DNA from: Bacteroides sp. UBA7333
Lineage (GTDB): Bacteria > Bacteroidota > Bacteroidia > Bacteroidales > Bacteroidaceae
Direction: 5' to 3'
DNA length: 23,804 nt
Assembly: GCA_002471195.1 (NCBI GenBank)
Contig: DKPN01000065.1
Coordinates: 1 to 23,804, forward strand
Shown here piece by piece: positions 8,187-14,849 of this stretch. A model generated the notes under the pieces. The model had not been told where the DNA came from and searched no databases. It was given only the letters and a program-made list of their open reading frames with translations. The position numbers and the translations under genes are program-made. Positions within the stretch are counted from its first letter, which is position 1, and each line of letters begins with the position of its first letter.

Positions 8187-10480
8187 TATCTATTTTGCAA
8201 ATGATCATTCATCGCAGCAGCAGCTTTTCGGCCATCTCCCATAGCTAAAATAACAGTAGCTCCACCTCTAACAATATCGCCACCGGCATATATTGTTGGA
8301 ATCGAGGTTTGCATATTCTCATTCACTGCAATGGTACCCCATTTACCCATTTCCAATCCCGGTATAGAACTAGGAACAATTGGATTTGGCGAAACGCCAA
8401 CACTTACAATTGCCAAGTCAATATCAAGTGTTTCGGTAGCTCCGGGCACAGCAATAGGACTACGACGACCAGAAGCATCCGGCTCTCCTAATTCCATTTT
8501 TTGCAGTATAACCTGTTTTACTTTACCCTCTTCATCAGCAATATATTCAAGCGGATTATGCAAAGTTAAGAATTCTACACCCTCTTCTTTTGCATGCTTT
8601 ACCTCTTCAAGACGAGCAGGCATTTCACCTTCCGAGCGTCTATAAATAATCATAGCTCTTTCGGCACCTAAACGACGGGCTGTTCTAACAGCATCCATTG
8701 CAGTATTACCACCACCAATAACCGCAACATTCTTTCCAAATGTCACAGGTGTATCCGACTCGGGATTAGCAGCATCCATCAAGTTTACACGAGTTAAATA
8801 CTCGTTTGACGACATTATATTAATAGAGTTTTCACCTGGAATATTCATAAAGTTAGGCAACCCTGCACCCGAAGCTACAAATACCCCTTTAAACCCTTCC
8901 TCTTCGAGTTGTTCTACACTGATTGTTTTACCAACAATACAATCTTTCACAAACTCAACTCCCATTTTTACCAAATTGTCAATTTCAACATCGACAATAT
9001 GGTTCGGCAAACGAAATTCGGGAATACCATATTTTAACACGCCACCGATTTCGTGCAATGCTTCAAATACCGTTACCTCATAACCGTATTTAGCCATATC
9101 ACCGGCAAATGCCAAACCTGCCGGCCCTGAACCTACAACAGCTATTTTGATTCCGTTTTTATCCTTAATTTTAGGAACTGTAATTTGATCGGTTTCACGT
9201 TCATAATCAGCAGCAAAACGCTCTAAATAACCAATAGCAACGGGCTGTTCATTCATTTTTAGATGAATACATTTAGCTTCGCACTGTTTTTCTTGAGGAC
9301 AAACACGACCACAAACAGCAGGAAGTGCACTTGTTTCTTTTAGCGTTTGAGCCGCTTCTACAATTTGTCCGCATTCAATATGTTTAATGAAACGAGGAAT
9401 ATCAATACCAACAGGACATCCATCGGTACATCCTGGATTTGCACAATCAAGACAACGCTTCGCTTCGGTCATTGCCTGCTCTTTAGTTAAGCCTATATTC
9501 ACCTCTTCTTTTAAGCTATGCGAACGATACTCAGGATCTAATTCAGGCATGTGAACTCGTGGTATAGCAGTACGTTCTTTCGCTTTAATAGCCTTACGCA
9601 ATTCTAGACGCCAAGCAGCATCACGGCTCTTTTCTACAAATTCTTTAGTCGCCTCACAATTCGTTGTTTCGAGTTTTTGAATCTCCTCTTTCTCTGCTTT
9701 TTTGAAAGCCCCCATACGCTTCAACATCTCATCAAAATCAACTTGATGACCATCAAACTCAGGACCATCTACGCAAACGAATTTAGTTTTTCCACCCACT
9801 GTAATACGACAAGCACCACACATACCCGTACCATCGACCATAATAGTATTTAATGACACCTCTGTAGGAACTTCATATTTCTTGGTCAGCAAGCAAACAA
9901 ATTTCATCATAATAGCAGGACCAATAGCGAAACACTTATCTACCTTTTCGCGTTTGATAACCTCTTCGATACCTTCCGTTACCAGACCTTTTTTTCCATA
10001 TGAACCATCATCCGTCATGATAATTACTTCATCTGAACTTTTTCTCATTTCATCTTCGAGAATAATAAGATCTTTATTACGTCCTGCCAATACAGTAATC
10101 ACGCGATTACCTGCAGCTTTCAATGCTTGTACAATAGGAAGCATAGGTGCTACACCTACTCCACCACCGGCACAAACTACAGTACCAAAATTCTCAATGT
10201 GAGTTGCTTGCCCCAAAGGTCCTACAACATCTGTAATATAATCGCCCACGTTTAATTCGAATAATCGTGCAGACGAAAGACCCACTTTTTGTATAACAAG
10301 TGTAATTGTACCTTTCTTTATATCGGCAGCGGCAATGGTCAATGGAACACGTTCGCCTTTTTCGCCTACTCTTACAATCACAAAGTGTCCTGCTTTACGA
10401 GATTTTGCAATAAGTGGAGCTTCGATTTCTAGCTTGAATACATTCTCAGAAAAATGTTCTTTGCTAATGATTTTGTTCAT
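8186..10480 (-). CDS. Fused NfnA-NfnB type NAD(P)H:ferredoxin oxidoreductase / glutamate synthase small-subunit-like protein
   Basis: This 764-residue cytoplasmic iron-sulfur flavoprotein joins two subunits that are separate in many bacteria. Residues 1-250 are an FAD/NAD(P)-binding ferredoxin reductase (VPLTIAAAD near 45; CAGGGVGVAPM 103-113) ending in an iron-sulfur motif with Cys221, Cys224 and Cys236. Residues 270-764 resemble the glutamate synthase small chain: a [4Fe-4S] motif with Cys343, 346, 351 and 355, a second with Cys390, 394, 400 and 404, an FAD fold (VVGSGPAG 448-455) and an NADPH fold (VIGGGNTAMDA 587-597). Known Nfn complexes bifurcate electrons between NADPH, NAD+ and ferredoxin; this fusion may do so, or act as a sulfide dehydrogenase/SudAB-type enzyme. 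The frame extends to 10537, but that overlaps the promoter at 10535-10542, so the ATG at 10480 is chosen. Confidence 0.88.
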   Translation of the reverse strand: MNKIISKEHFSENVFKLEIEAPLIAKSRKAGHFVIVRVGEKGERVPLTIAAADIKKGTITLVIQKVGLSSARLFELNVGDYITDVVGPLGQATHIENFGTVVCAGGGVGVAPMLPIVQALKAAGNRVITVLAGRNKDLIILEDEMRKSSDEVIIMTDDGSYGKKGLVTEGIEEVIKREKVDKCFAIGPAIMMKFVCLLTKKYEVPTEVSLNTIMVDGTGMCGACRITVGGKTKFVCVDGPEFDGHQVDFDEMLKRMGAFKKAEKEEIQKLETTNCEATKEFVEKSRDAAWRLELRKAIKAKERTAIPRVHMPELDPEYRSHSLKEEVNIGLTKEQAMTEAKRCLDCANPGCTDGCPVGIDIPRFIKHIECGQIVEAAQTLKETSALPAVCGRVCPQEKQCEAKCIHLKMNEQPVAIGYLERFAADYERETDQITVPKIKDKNGIKIAVVGSGPAGLAFAGDMAKYGYEVTVFEALHEIGGVLKYGIPEFRLPNHIVDVEIDNLVKMGVEFVKDCIVGKTISVEQLEEEGFKGVFVASGAGLPNFMNIPGENSINIMSSNEYLTRVNLMDAANPESDTPVTFGKNVAVIGGGNTAMDAVRTARRLGAERAMIIYRRSEGEMPARLEEVKHAKEEGVEFLTLHNPLEYIADEEGKVKQVILQKMELGEPDASGRRSPIAVPGATETLDIDLAIVSVGVSPNPIVPSSIPGLEMGKWGTIAVNENMQTSIPTIYAGGDIVRGGATVILAMGDGRKAAAAMNDHLQNR

Positions 10481-10534
10481 TATATTATAATTTGTTGGTT
10501 TTATTACAAAAATGCTTTCATTATGATATTTCGG

Positions 10535-10542
10535 CAAATATA
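10535..10542 (-). promoter_or_regulatory. -7 promoter element of the NfnAB fusion gene
   Basis: Read on the minus strand this is TATATTTG, an exact TAnnTTTG match. Transcription should begin near 10530, giving a leader of about 50 bases. The -33 element is weak (TTTC at 10561-10564, spacer 18). Confidence 0.6.
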
Positions 10543-10568
10543 CGTCTTATTTATAAATAAGAAAAGAA

Positions 10569-10590
10569 AAGCCACCTAAAAAGGTGGCTT
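10569..10590 (-). terminator. Intrinsic terminator of serS
   Basis: AAGCCACCT (10569-10577) pairs perfectly with AGGTGGCTT (10582-10590) around a 4-base loop. On the minus strand a T-rich run (TTTTCTTTTC) follows. It lies 25 bases beyond the serS stop. Confidence 0.85.
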
Positions 10591-10615
10591 TATCTATATA
10601 ATATCAAATCTTATT

Positions 10616-11890
10616 TTAATCGATCATTTCAAAACCACAGTAAGGAACTAAGGCCTTAGGAATACGTATTCCATCTGCTGTTTGATGATTTTCGAGCAAT
10701 GCCGCTACTATGCGTGGCAATGCCAATGCCGATCCATTTAATGTATGACACAATTCAGTTTTTTTCTCTGCCGAGCGATATCTACATTTCAAGCGATTAG
10801 CTTGATAAGTGTCAAAGTTAGACACAGAGCTAACTTCTAACCAACGTTTTTGCGCTTCAGAGTAAACTTCAAAATCGAAACACAACGCAGCAGTAAAGCT
10901 CATATCACCGCCACAAAGACGAAGTATTCTATATGGAAGTTCCAACTTGATTAATAAGTTCTCTACATGATCCAGCATCTCTTTATGCGACTCTCTTGAG
11001 TTTTCGGGTTTATCGATACGAACAATCTCAACTTTTGAGAATTCGTGTAGGCGGTTCAAACCACGAACATCTTTACCATACGAGCCTGCCTCACGACGAA
11101 AACACTGAGTATATGCACAATTTTTGATAGGCAATTGTTTTTCATCCAAAATCACATCGCGATAGATATTTGTAACAGGCACCTCAGCTGTAGGTATCAA
11201 GTATAAATCGTCCAATTGACAATGATACATCTGACCCTCTTTATCGGGCAATTGTCCGGTTCCATAACCCGACGCAGCATTTACCATTGTTGGAGGCATA
11301 ATTTCTAAATAACCCGCTTTACGCGCTTCATCTAAAAAGAAGTTGATTAAACCACGTTGCAATTGAGCTCCCTTACCTTTGTAAACAGGAAAACCTGCAC
11401 CGGTAATCTTTACACCTAAATCAAAATCAATCAAATCATACTTCTTAGCCAAATCCCAGTGAGGAAGAGCATCTGCCGGCAACTCTGTCTGCGTTCCACC
11501 TGTTTTCTCTACTACATTATCTTCAGCACATACACCTTCAGGTACTTCATCGTACGGAACATTAGGCATTGTATATAAAACAGTTTGCATATCTTCGGCT
11601 GCTTTATCCATTTCTGCTTGAAGACCTTTATTCACCTCTTTCAATTCAGCCACTCGAGCCCGAGCCGATTCAGCATCATCTTTCTTGCCTTCTTTCATGA
11701 ATTGGCCGATAGATTTTGAAAGCGAATTTACTTCAGCAAGATTTTTGTCCAATACATTTTGTGTACTACGACGTTTGTCGTTGAATGCGATTACCTGCTC
11801 AATAGCCTCAGTTGCATTTTTGAAATGCTTCTTTTCTAAGCCGCTGATTACCGCAGCTGTATTTTCTGTGATTTGTTTAATCGTAAGCAT
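10616..11890 (-). CDS. serS: Seryl-tRNA synthetase
   Basis: This class II synthetase charges tRNA-Ser (and tRNA-Sec where present) with serine. The protein has 424 residues, the normal length. Residues 1-110 form the two-helix coiled-coil arm that grips the long variable arm of the tRNA (rich in Lys, Glu and Ala, about 27-105). The catalytic core follows: TAEVPVTN (234-241), motif 2 with CFRREAGSYGKDVRGLNRLH (263-282), and motif 3 with NGSALALPRIVAALLENHQ (385-403). The C-terminal GF.MI ending is typical. It has its own promoter and its own terminator, so it is a single-gene unit between rpmA and the NfnAB gene. Confidence 0.97.
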   Translation of the reverse strand: MLTIKQITENTAAVISGLEKKHFKNATEAIEQVIAFNDKRRSTQNVLDKNLAEVNSLSKSIGQFMKEGKKDDAESARARVAELKEVNKGLQAEMDKAAEDMQTVLYTMPNVPYDEVPEGVCAEDNVVEKTGGTQTELPADALPHWDLAKKYDLIDFDLGVKITGAGFPVYKGKGAQLQRGLINFFLDEARKAGYLEIMPPTMVNAASGYGTGQLPDKEGQMYHCQLDDLYLIPTAEVPVTNIYRDVILDEKQLPIKNCAYTQCFRREAGSYGKDVRGLNRLHEFSKVEIVRIDKPENSRESHKEMLDHVENLLIKLELPYRILRLCGGDMSFTAALCFDFEVYSEAQKRWLEVSSVSNFDTYQANRLKCRYRSAEKKTELCHTLNGSALALPRIVAALLENHQTADGIRIPKALVPYCGFEMID

Positions 11891-11925
11891 ATCTTATTTT
11901 TTAGAATTATCATAATAAAGTGGCA

Positions 11926-11933
11926 CAAAGATA
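11926..11933 (-). promoter_or_regulatory. -7 promoter element of serS
   Basis: On the minus strand this reads TATCTTTG, matching TAnnTTTG. The predicted start is near 11921, a leader of about 31 bases. I see no clear -33 TTTG at the expected place. Confidence 0.6.
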
Positions 11934-11980
11934 ACCAAAATATACACAGATAGAATAAATTTGATGGGGTAAAAAAACAA

Positions 11981-12015
11981 AAAGAGATGCAATCAATAAT
12001 AGATTGCATCTCTTT
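11981..12015 (-). terminator. Intrinsic terminator of rplU-rpmA
   Basis: AAAGAGATGCAATC (11981-11994) and GATTGCATCTCTTT (12002-12015) form a perfect 14-bp stem with a 7-base loop. On the minus strand it runs into TTTTTGTTTTTTT. It starts 24 bases after the rpmA stop and isolates this pair of ribosomal genes from serS. Confidence 0.9.
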
Positions 12016-12039
12016 TATTTCGTAATTTCTTAATTTCGA

Positions 12040-12300
12040 TTAAGCTTCAGCTGGAACGATAGAAACAGTACGTTTATCATTTTTACCTACTTTGAAACTA
12101 ACTGTTCCATCTACTAATGCGAAAAGAGTGTGGTCTTTACCCATACCCATGTTGTCACCTGGGTGGAATGAAGTACCTCTTTGGCGAATAATGATGTTAC
12201 CTGCTTTGCAAGCTTCGCCACCAAATATCTTAACGCCTAATCTTTTACTTGCTGATTCGCGGCCGTTCTTAGAACTACCGACACCTTTTTTATGTGCCAT
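12040..12300 (-). CDS. rpmA: 50S ribosomal protein bL27
   Basis: This 86-residue protein sits near the peptidyl-transferase centre of the large subunit. The N-terminus MAHKKGVGSSKNGRES carries the glycine- and lysine-rich tail that reaches the tRNA acceptor ends. The core GVKIFGGEACKAGNIIIRQRGTSFHPG (positions 22-48) and the GKDHTLFALVDGTVSFK segment are diagnostic. The tail begins MAHKKG directly, without the cleaved N-terminal extension known from Firmicutes. It starts 21 bases after the rplU stop and shares its promoter. Confidence 0.98.
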   Translation of the reverse strand: MAHKKGVGSSKNGRESASKRLGVKIFGGEACKAGNIIIRQRGTSFHPGDNMGMGKDHTLFALVDGTVSFKVGKNDKRTVSIVPAEA

Positions 12301-12321
12301 TTCGTTTTACTTTTTAATTGA

Positions 12322-12639
12322 TTAAGCTAATACTTCTTTAATTGTTAACTCTGTGAATTGTTGACGGTGACCGTTCAATTTACGGTGACCTTTTCTTCTT
12401 TTCTTGTGGAAAATAAGAACTTTGTCGCCTTTTACTAAGTGTGATACAACTTCGCATACCACTTTAGCGCCTTCTACAGTAGGAGCACCTACAGTGATAG
12501 CACCATCATTGTCTACTAAAAGAACTTTGTCAAATTCTACTGTTGCACCGTTTTCAGCTTTTTGAATGTGGTGAACGAATAGTTTTTTGCCAGCTTCTGC
12601 TTTGAATTGCTGACCGTTGATTTCTACAATTGCGTACAT
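12322..12639 (-). CDS. rplU: 50S ribosomal protein bL21
   Basis: This 105-residue protein of the large subunit binds 23S rRNA. It starts MYAIVEINGQQFKAEAGKKL, the typical L21 opening, and contains the basic signature KVLIFHKKRRKGHRKLNGHRQQ (positions 74-95). It is the first gene of the rplU-rpmA pair, the usual order in bacteria. Its mRNA has a leader of about 85 bases with a strong long-range hairpin, which may regulate the pair; see the leader entry. Confidence 0.97.
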   Translation of the reverse strand: MYAIVEINGQQFKAEAGKKLFVHHIQKAENGATVEFDKVLLVDNDGAITVGAPTVEGAKVVCEVVSHLVKGDKVLIFHKKRRKGHRKLNGHRQQFTELTIKEVLA

Positions 12640-12724
12640 CTTATATATAATGTATAAGTTAGCTCCGACAGGTGGTTTTTAATCTCTTAAAAATCTCTTC
12701 GTCAAACCTGTTACGGAATAATCG
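12640..12724 (-). promoter_or_regulatory. Structured 5' leader of rplU-rpmA, candidate ribosomal protein autoregulatory RNA
   Basis: The predicted mRNA start is near 12724. Close to its 5' end, UCCG-ua-ACAGGU (12717-12706 on the minus strand) pairs with ACCUGU-CGGA (12673-12664): ten base pairs interrupted only by a two-base bulge. Inside it GGUUU can pair with AAACC and UUUUU with AAAAA. A second small hairpin, CUUAUA/UAUAAG (12640-12658), abuts the start codon. The layout resembles ribosomal protein leaders that bind their own product, but I do not recognise a named family. Confidence 0.5.
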
Positions 12725-12728
12725 GGCA

Positions 12729-12760
12729 CAAAATTACGAATTTATCATTTTACGAACAAA
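12729..12760 (-). promoter_or_regulatory. Promoter of rplU-rpmA
   Basis: On the minus strand TTTG (12757-12760) precedes TAATTTTG (12729-12736) by exactly 20 bases. Both elements match the Bacteroidota consensus. The predicted start is near 12724. Confidence 0.85.
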
Positions 12761-13184
12761 TTAATATCCTATTTATTCGAGCTTGATTCATCCACAACAA
12801 CACATTTTAACATTACATCCACCAACAAACCCTATTCTCCTAACTTACAAAGCTCGGAACATCAGACCTATTATCTGTAAGAAAACGGTGGATGCACCGA
12901 TTCTAAATTCAATACACGGGGATGAAGTGATGCTATACATGGGGATGTTTTATACCACAACATGGGGGTGTATGGGTTGTTTACATGGGGGTGTATCGAG
13001 TATCGAATCTTGACATTCGAGCCACCACCCTGCACTATCGATACATGGAAACACTATTACAAAAGGCTCAACAACTATATTTGACAAACGTAGCCCTTCG
13101 ATTCATTTTATAATAGAGAAAATAAAAATAGACCCATATCAATATATTTAGCTTTAATAACAACTCTTTAAATAAAATGATTTA
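12761..13184. other. Gene-free region between the divergent rplU and tilS
   Basis: No believable gene lies here. The only open frame (12783-13013) would start with TTG and has a composition unlike its neighbours. The stretch holds an inverted pair CATCCACC (12816-12823) / GGTGGATG (12887-12894) and the direct repeat array at 12914-13005. It looks less AT-rich than the other spacers and may be a remnant of inserted or repeated DNA. Confidence 0.5.
12914..13005 (+). repeat. Four direct repeats with exact 23-bp period, G-rich dyad core
   Basis: The 11-base motif ACAYGGGGRTG occurs at 12914, 12937, 12960 and 12983, each exactly 23 bases after the last. The 12 bases between are not conserved. Three of the four cores are nearly symmetrical (ACAT-GGGG-ATGT, or ACA-TGGGGG-TGT). 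A period of 23 is not a multiple of three, so this is not a protein repeat. It may be a protein-binding array, a short satellite or part of a genome-wide intergenic repeat family. No function can be assigned. Confidence 0.8.
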
Positions 13185-13192
13185 TATCTTTG
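13185..13192 (+). promoter_or_regulatory. -7 promoter element of tilS, implying a leaderless mRNA
   Basis: TATCTTTG matches TAnnTTTG. The usual distance puts the transcription start near 13197, only about three bases before the tilS ATG at 13200. No good -33 TTTG is present at 19-20 bases. Confidence 0.65.
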
Positions 13193-13199
13193 CGTTGTT

Positions 13200-14483
13200 A
13201 TGGTAACAAAAATTGTAGCTGATTATATTGAGAGTGAGAACTTATTTTCAAAAGGAGATAAGCTAATTATCGCATTGAGTGGGGGTGCCGATTCGGTGGC
13301 ATTGCTTAAATTATTAATCGACATGGGATATTACTGCGAAGCTGCTCATTGCAATTTTCACTTACGTGGTGATGAATCGCTTCGCGATGAAGCGTTTGTG
13401 ACCCATTTATGCCAGAAGTTTGATATCAAACTCCATACCATACATTTCGACACGACAGACTATGCCAAGAAACACAAGATTTCAATAGAAATGGCTGCAC
13501 GACAATTGCGATACAACTGGTTCGAATCATTACGCAAAGACCAACCATCCACCTATATAGCGGTAGGCCATCATATAGACGATAGCGTAGAAACAGTACT
13601 ATTAAATATAATACGAGGCACAGGCATCAATGGATTAAAAGGAATATCACCGAAAAACGAATCAATCGTTCGTCCACTACTCTGTATTAATCGTACACAA
13701 ATAATTAACTATCTGACCCGGATCGACCAGGATTATATCATCGACAGCACCAATCTACAAGACGAATATACGCGTAATAAGATAAGACTCAACATAATCC
13801 CTTTAATGGAAAGCATCAATCCCTCGGTAAAGCAAAATATCATGAAAATGAGTTCGCACATCAACGAGGTTGATAAAATATATCAACATCAAATAGAGGT
13901 GGCGAAAGAACGGGTTTTCAAAAATAACAAGATTAACATTAAAGCACTAAAAAAAGAGCTCTCGCCCGATAATGTTTTATTTGAAATATTATATCCGCTA
14001 GGGTTCAACTCTTCGCAAATAGCCGACATCATGCATTGCCTGAATGGAAATTCAGGAAAGATTTTCTCGGGAAACGGACAATATAAAATTATAAAAGACA
14101 GAGAGTTCTTAATTGTGGAAGAGAAGACAGAGAGTGACCAACCTAACTTTACACTCGAATATAGAGAGGTTGAAAACATCAACTACGCCCTACCCCGATC
14201 GAAAGATATCGGTTGCTTTGACGCTGATAAGCTAAAATCGACATTCAACTTACGAAAATGGCAACAAGGTGATAAATTTATTCCACTTGGCATGAAGGGG
14301 AAAAAGCTGGTAAGCGATTTTATGACCGATATTAAACTAAACCGTTTCGAAAAAGAAAACCAATGGATTTTAACCAATGGAGACGACATCATATGGGTAG
14401 TTGGGAGAAGAACCGACAATAGATATAAAATTGACGAAAGCACGAGTAAGATACTAGAAATAAGCCTAATAAATCATCAATAA
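13200..14483 (+). CDS. tilS: tRNA(Ile)-lysidine synthase
   Basis: The enzyme converts C34 of the tRNA-Ile CAU anticodon to lysidine with ATP and lysine, so that the tRNA reads AUA. The protein has 427 residues. The PP-loop motif SGGADS is at 27-32 in IIALSGGADSVALLKLL. It is followed by AAHCNFHLRGDES (about 48-60) and by GHHIDDSVETVLLNIIRGTGINGLKGI (about 123-149), the ATP and tRNA-handling core. RPLL and the TRNKIRLNIIP stretch follow (about 158-205). The C-terminal part (about 335-427, with KWQQGDKFIPLGMKGKKLVSDF) matches the TilS C-terminal domain. The N-terminus is the family's usual start, so the ATG at 13200 is secure. I see no clear terminator after it. Confidence 0.96.
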   Translation: MVTKIVADYIESENLFSKGDKLIIALSGGADSVALLKLLIDMGYYCEAAHCNFHLRGDESLRDEAFVTHLCQKFDIKLHTIHFDTTDYAKKHKISIEMAARQLRYNWFESLRKDQPSTYIAVGHHIDDSVETVLLNIIRGTGINGLKGISPKNESIVRPLLCINRTQIINYLTRIDQDYIIDSTNLQDEYTRNKIRLNIIPLMESINPSVKQNIMKMSSHINEVDKIYQHQIEVAKERVFKNNKINIKALKKELSPDNVLFEILYPLGFNSSQIADIMHCLNGNSGKIFSGNGQYKIIKDREFLIVEEKTESDQPNFTLEYREVENINYALPRSKDIGCFDADKLKSTFNLRKWQQGDKFIPLGMKGKKLVSDFMTDIKLNRFEKENQWILTNGDDIIWVVGRRTDNRYKIDESTSKILEISLINHQ

Positions 14484-14671
14484 ACAATAGTTACTGTTAC
14501 CCCACCCCATTTTATACGATTGTATTCAAAAACAAAAAGTGGATGAAATTGTTATTGAAAATAAATAGTAAAAGAATATAACTAACGCAAGAATTGAACT
14601 GTATAAAATGGTATAATGTAGATTATTAATAGAAAAATCACTGTTTTATATATATTATTTAATTTATTCAT
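14484..14671. other. Spacer between tilS and the rho promoter, no gene seen
   Basis: AT-rich sequence with stop codons in all frames. No convincing terminator hairpin for tilS, no RNA gene and no repeat were found. Confidence 0.5.
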
Positions 14672-14679
14672 TATCTTTG
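14672..14679 (+). promoter_or_regulatory. -7 promoter element of rho
   Basis: TATCTTTG matches TAnnTTTG. A loose -33 candidate, TTTA (14646-14649), is 22 bases upstream. The predicted start is near 14684, which leaves an unusually long leader. Confidence 0.65.
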
Positions 14680-14683
14680 CATT

Positions 14684-14849
14684 GTTGATATATTATTCTA
14701 CTATTTAGTATTATCAATAAAAGTGGAAATCTATTCCACATTCAATCAAAATCCCAAATCATTATAAGTTCACAAATAGACCGACCATGAGTTGCATGTG
14801 ACGTATCTTATTATTTCATAAAGAAAATATTTAAAACATACCATATTTT
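14684..14849 (+). promoter_or_regulatory. Long 5' leader of rho
   Basis: About 166 untranslated bases precede rho, much longer than the other leaders here. It contains a clean hairpin, GTGGAA (14723-14728) / TTCCAC (14734-14739) with a five-base loop, and a weaker TTGATA/TATCAA pairing (14685-14690 with 14712-14717). The second half is unstructured, C- and A-rich, as a Rho loading site would be. Autogenous control is known for rho in E. coli; here it is inference. Confidence 0.45.

Noticed and set aside
12914..13005. CRISPR array
   Set aside because: The repeat is only 11 bases with 12-base spacers, far below CRISPR sizes, and no cas genes are present.
12783..13013. Open frame of 76 codons between rplU and tilS
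   Set aside because: It would start with TTG, has odd composition with many His, Pro, Thr and Cys residues, and runs through a 23-bp repeat array whose period is not a multiple of three.
14484..14671. Terminator for tilS
   Set aside because: No stem of useful length followed by a T-run was found; the AACAATAG/TACTGTT stretch is not a true inverted repeat.
14787..14801. Four-codon upstream frame in the rho leader
   Set aside because: It has no supporting start context and is expected by chance at this length.
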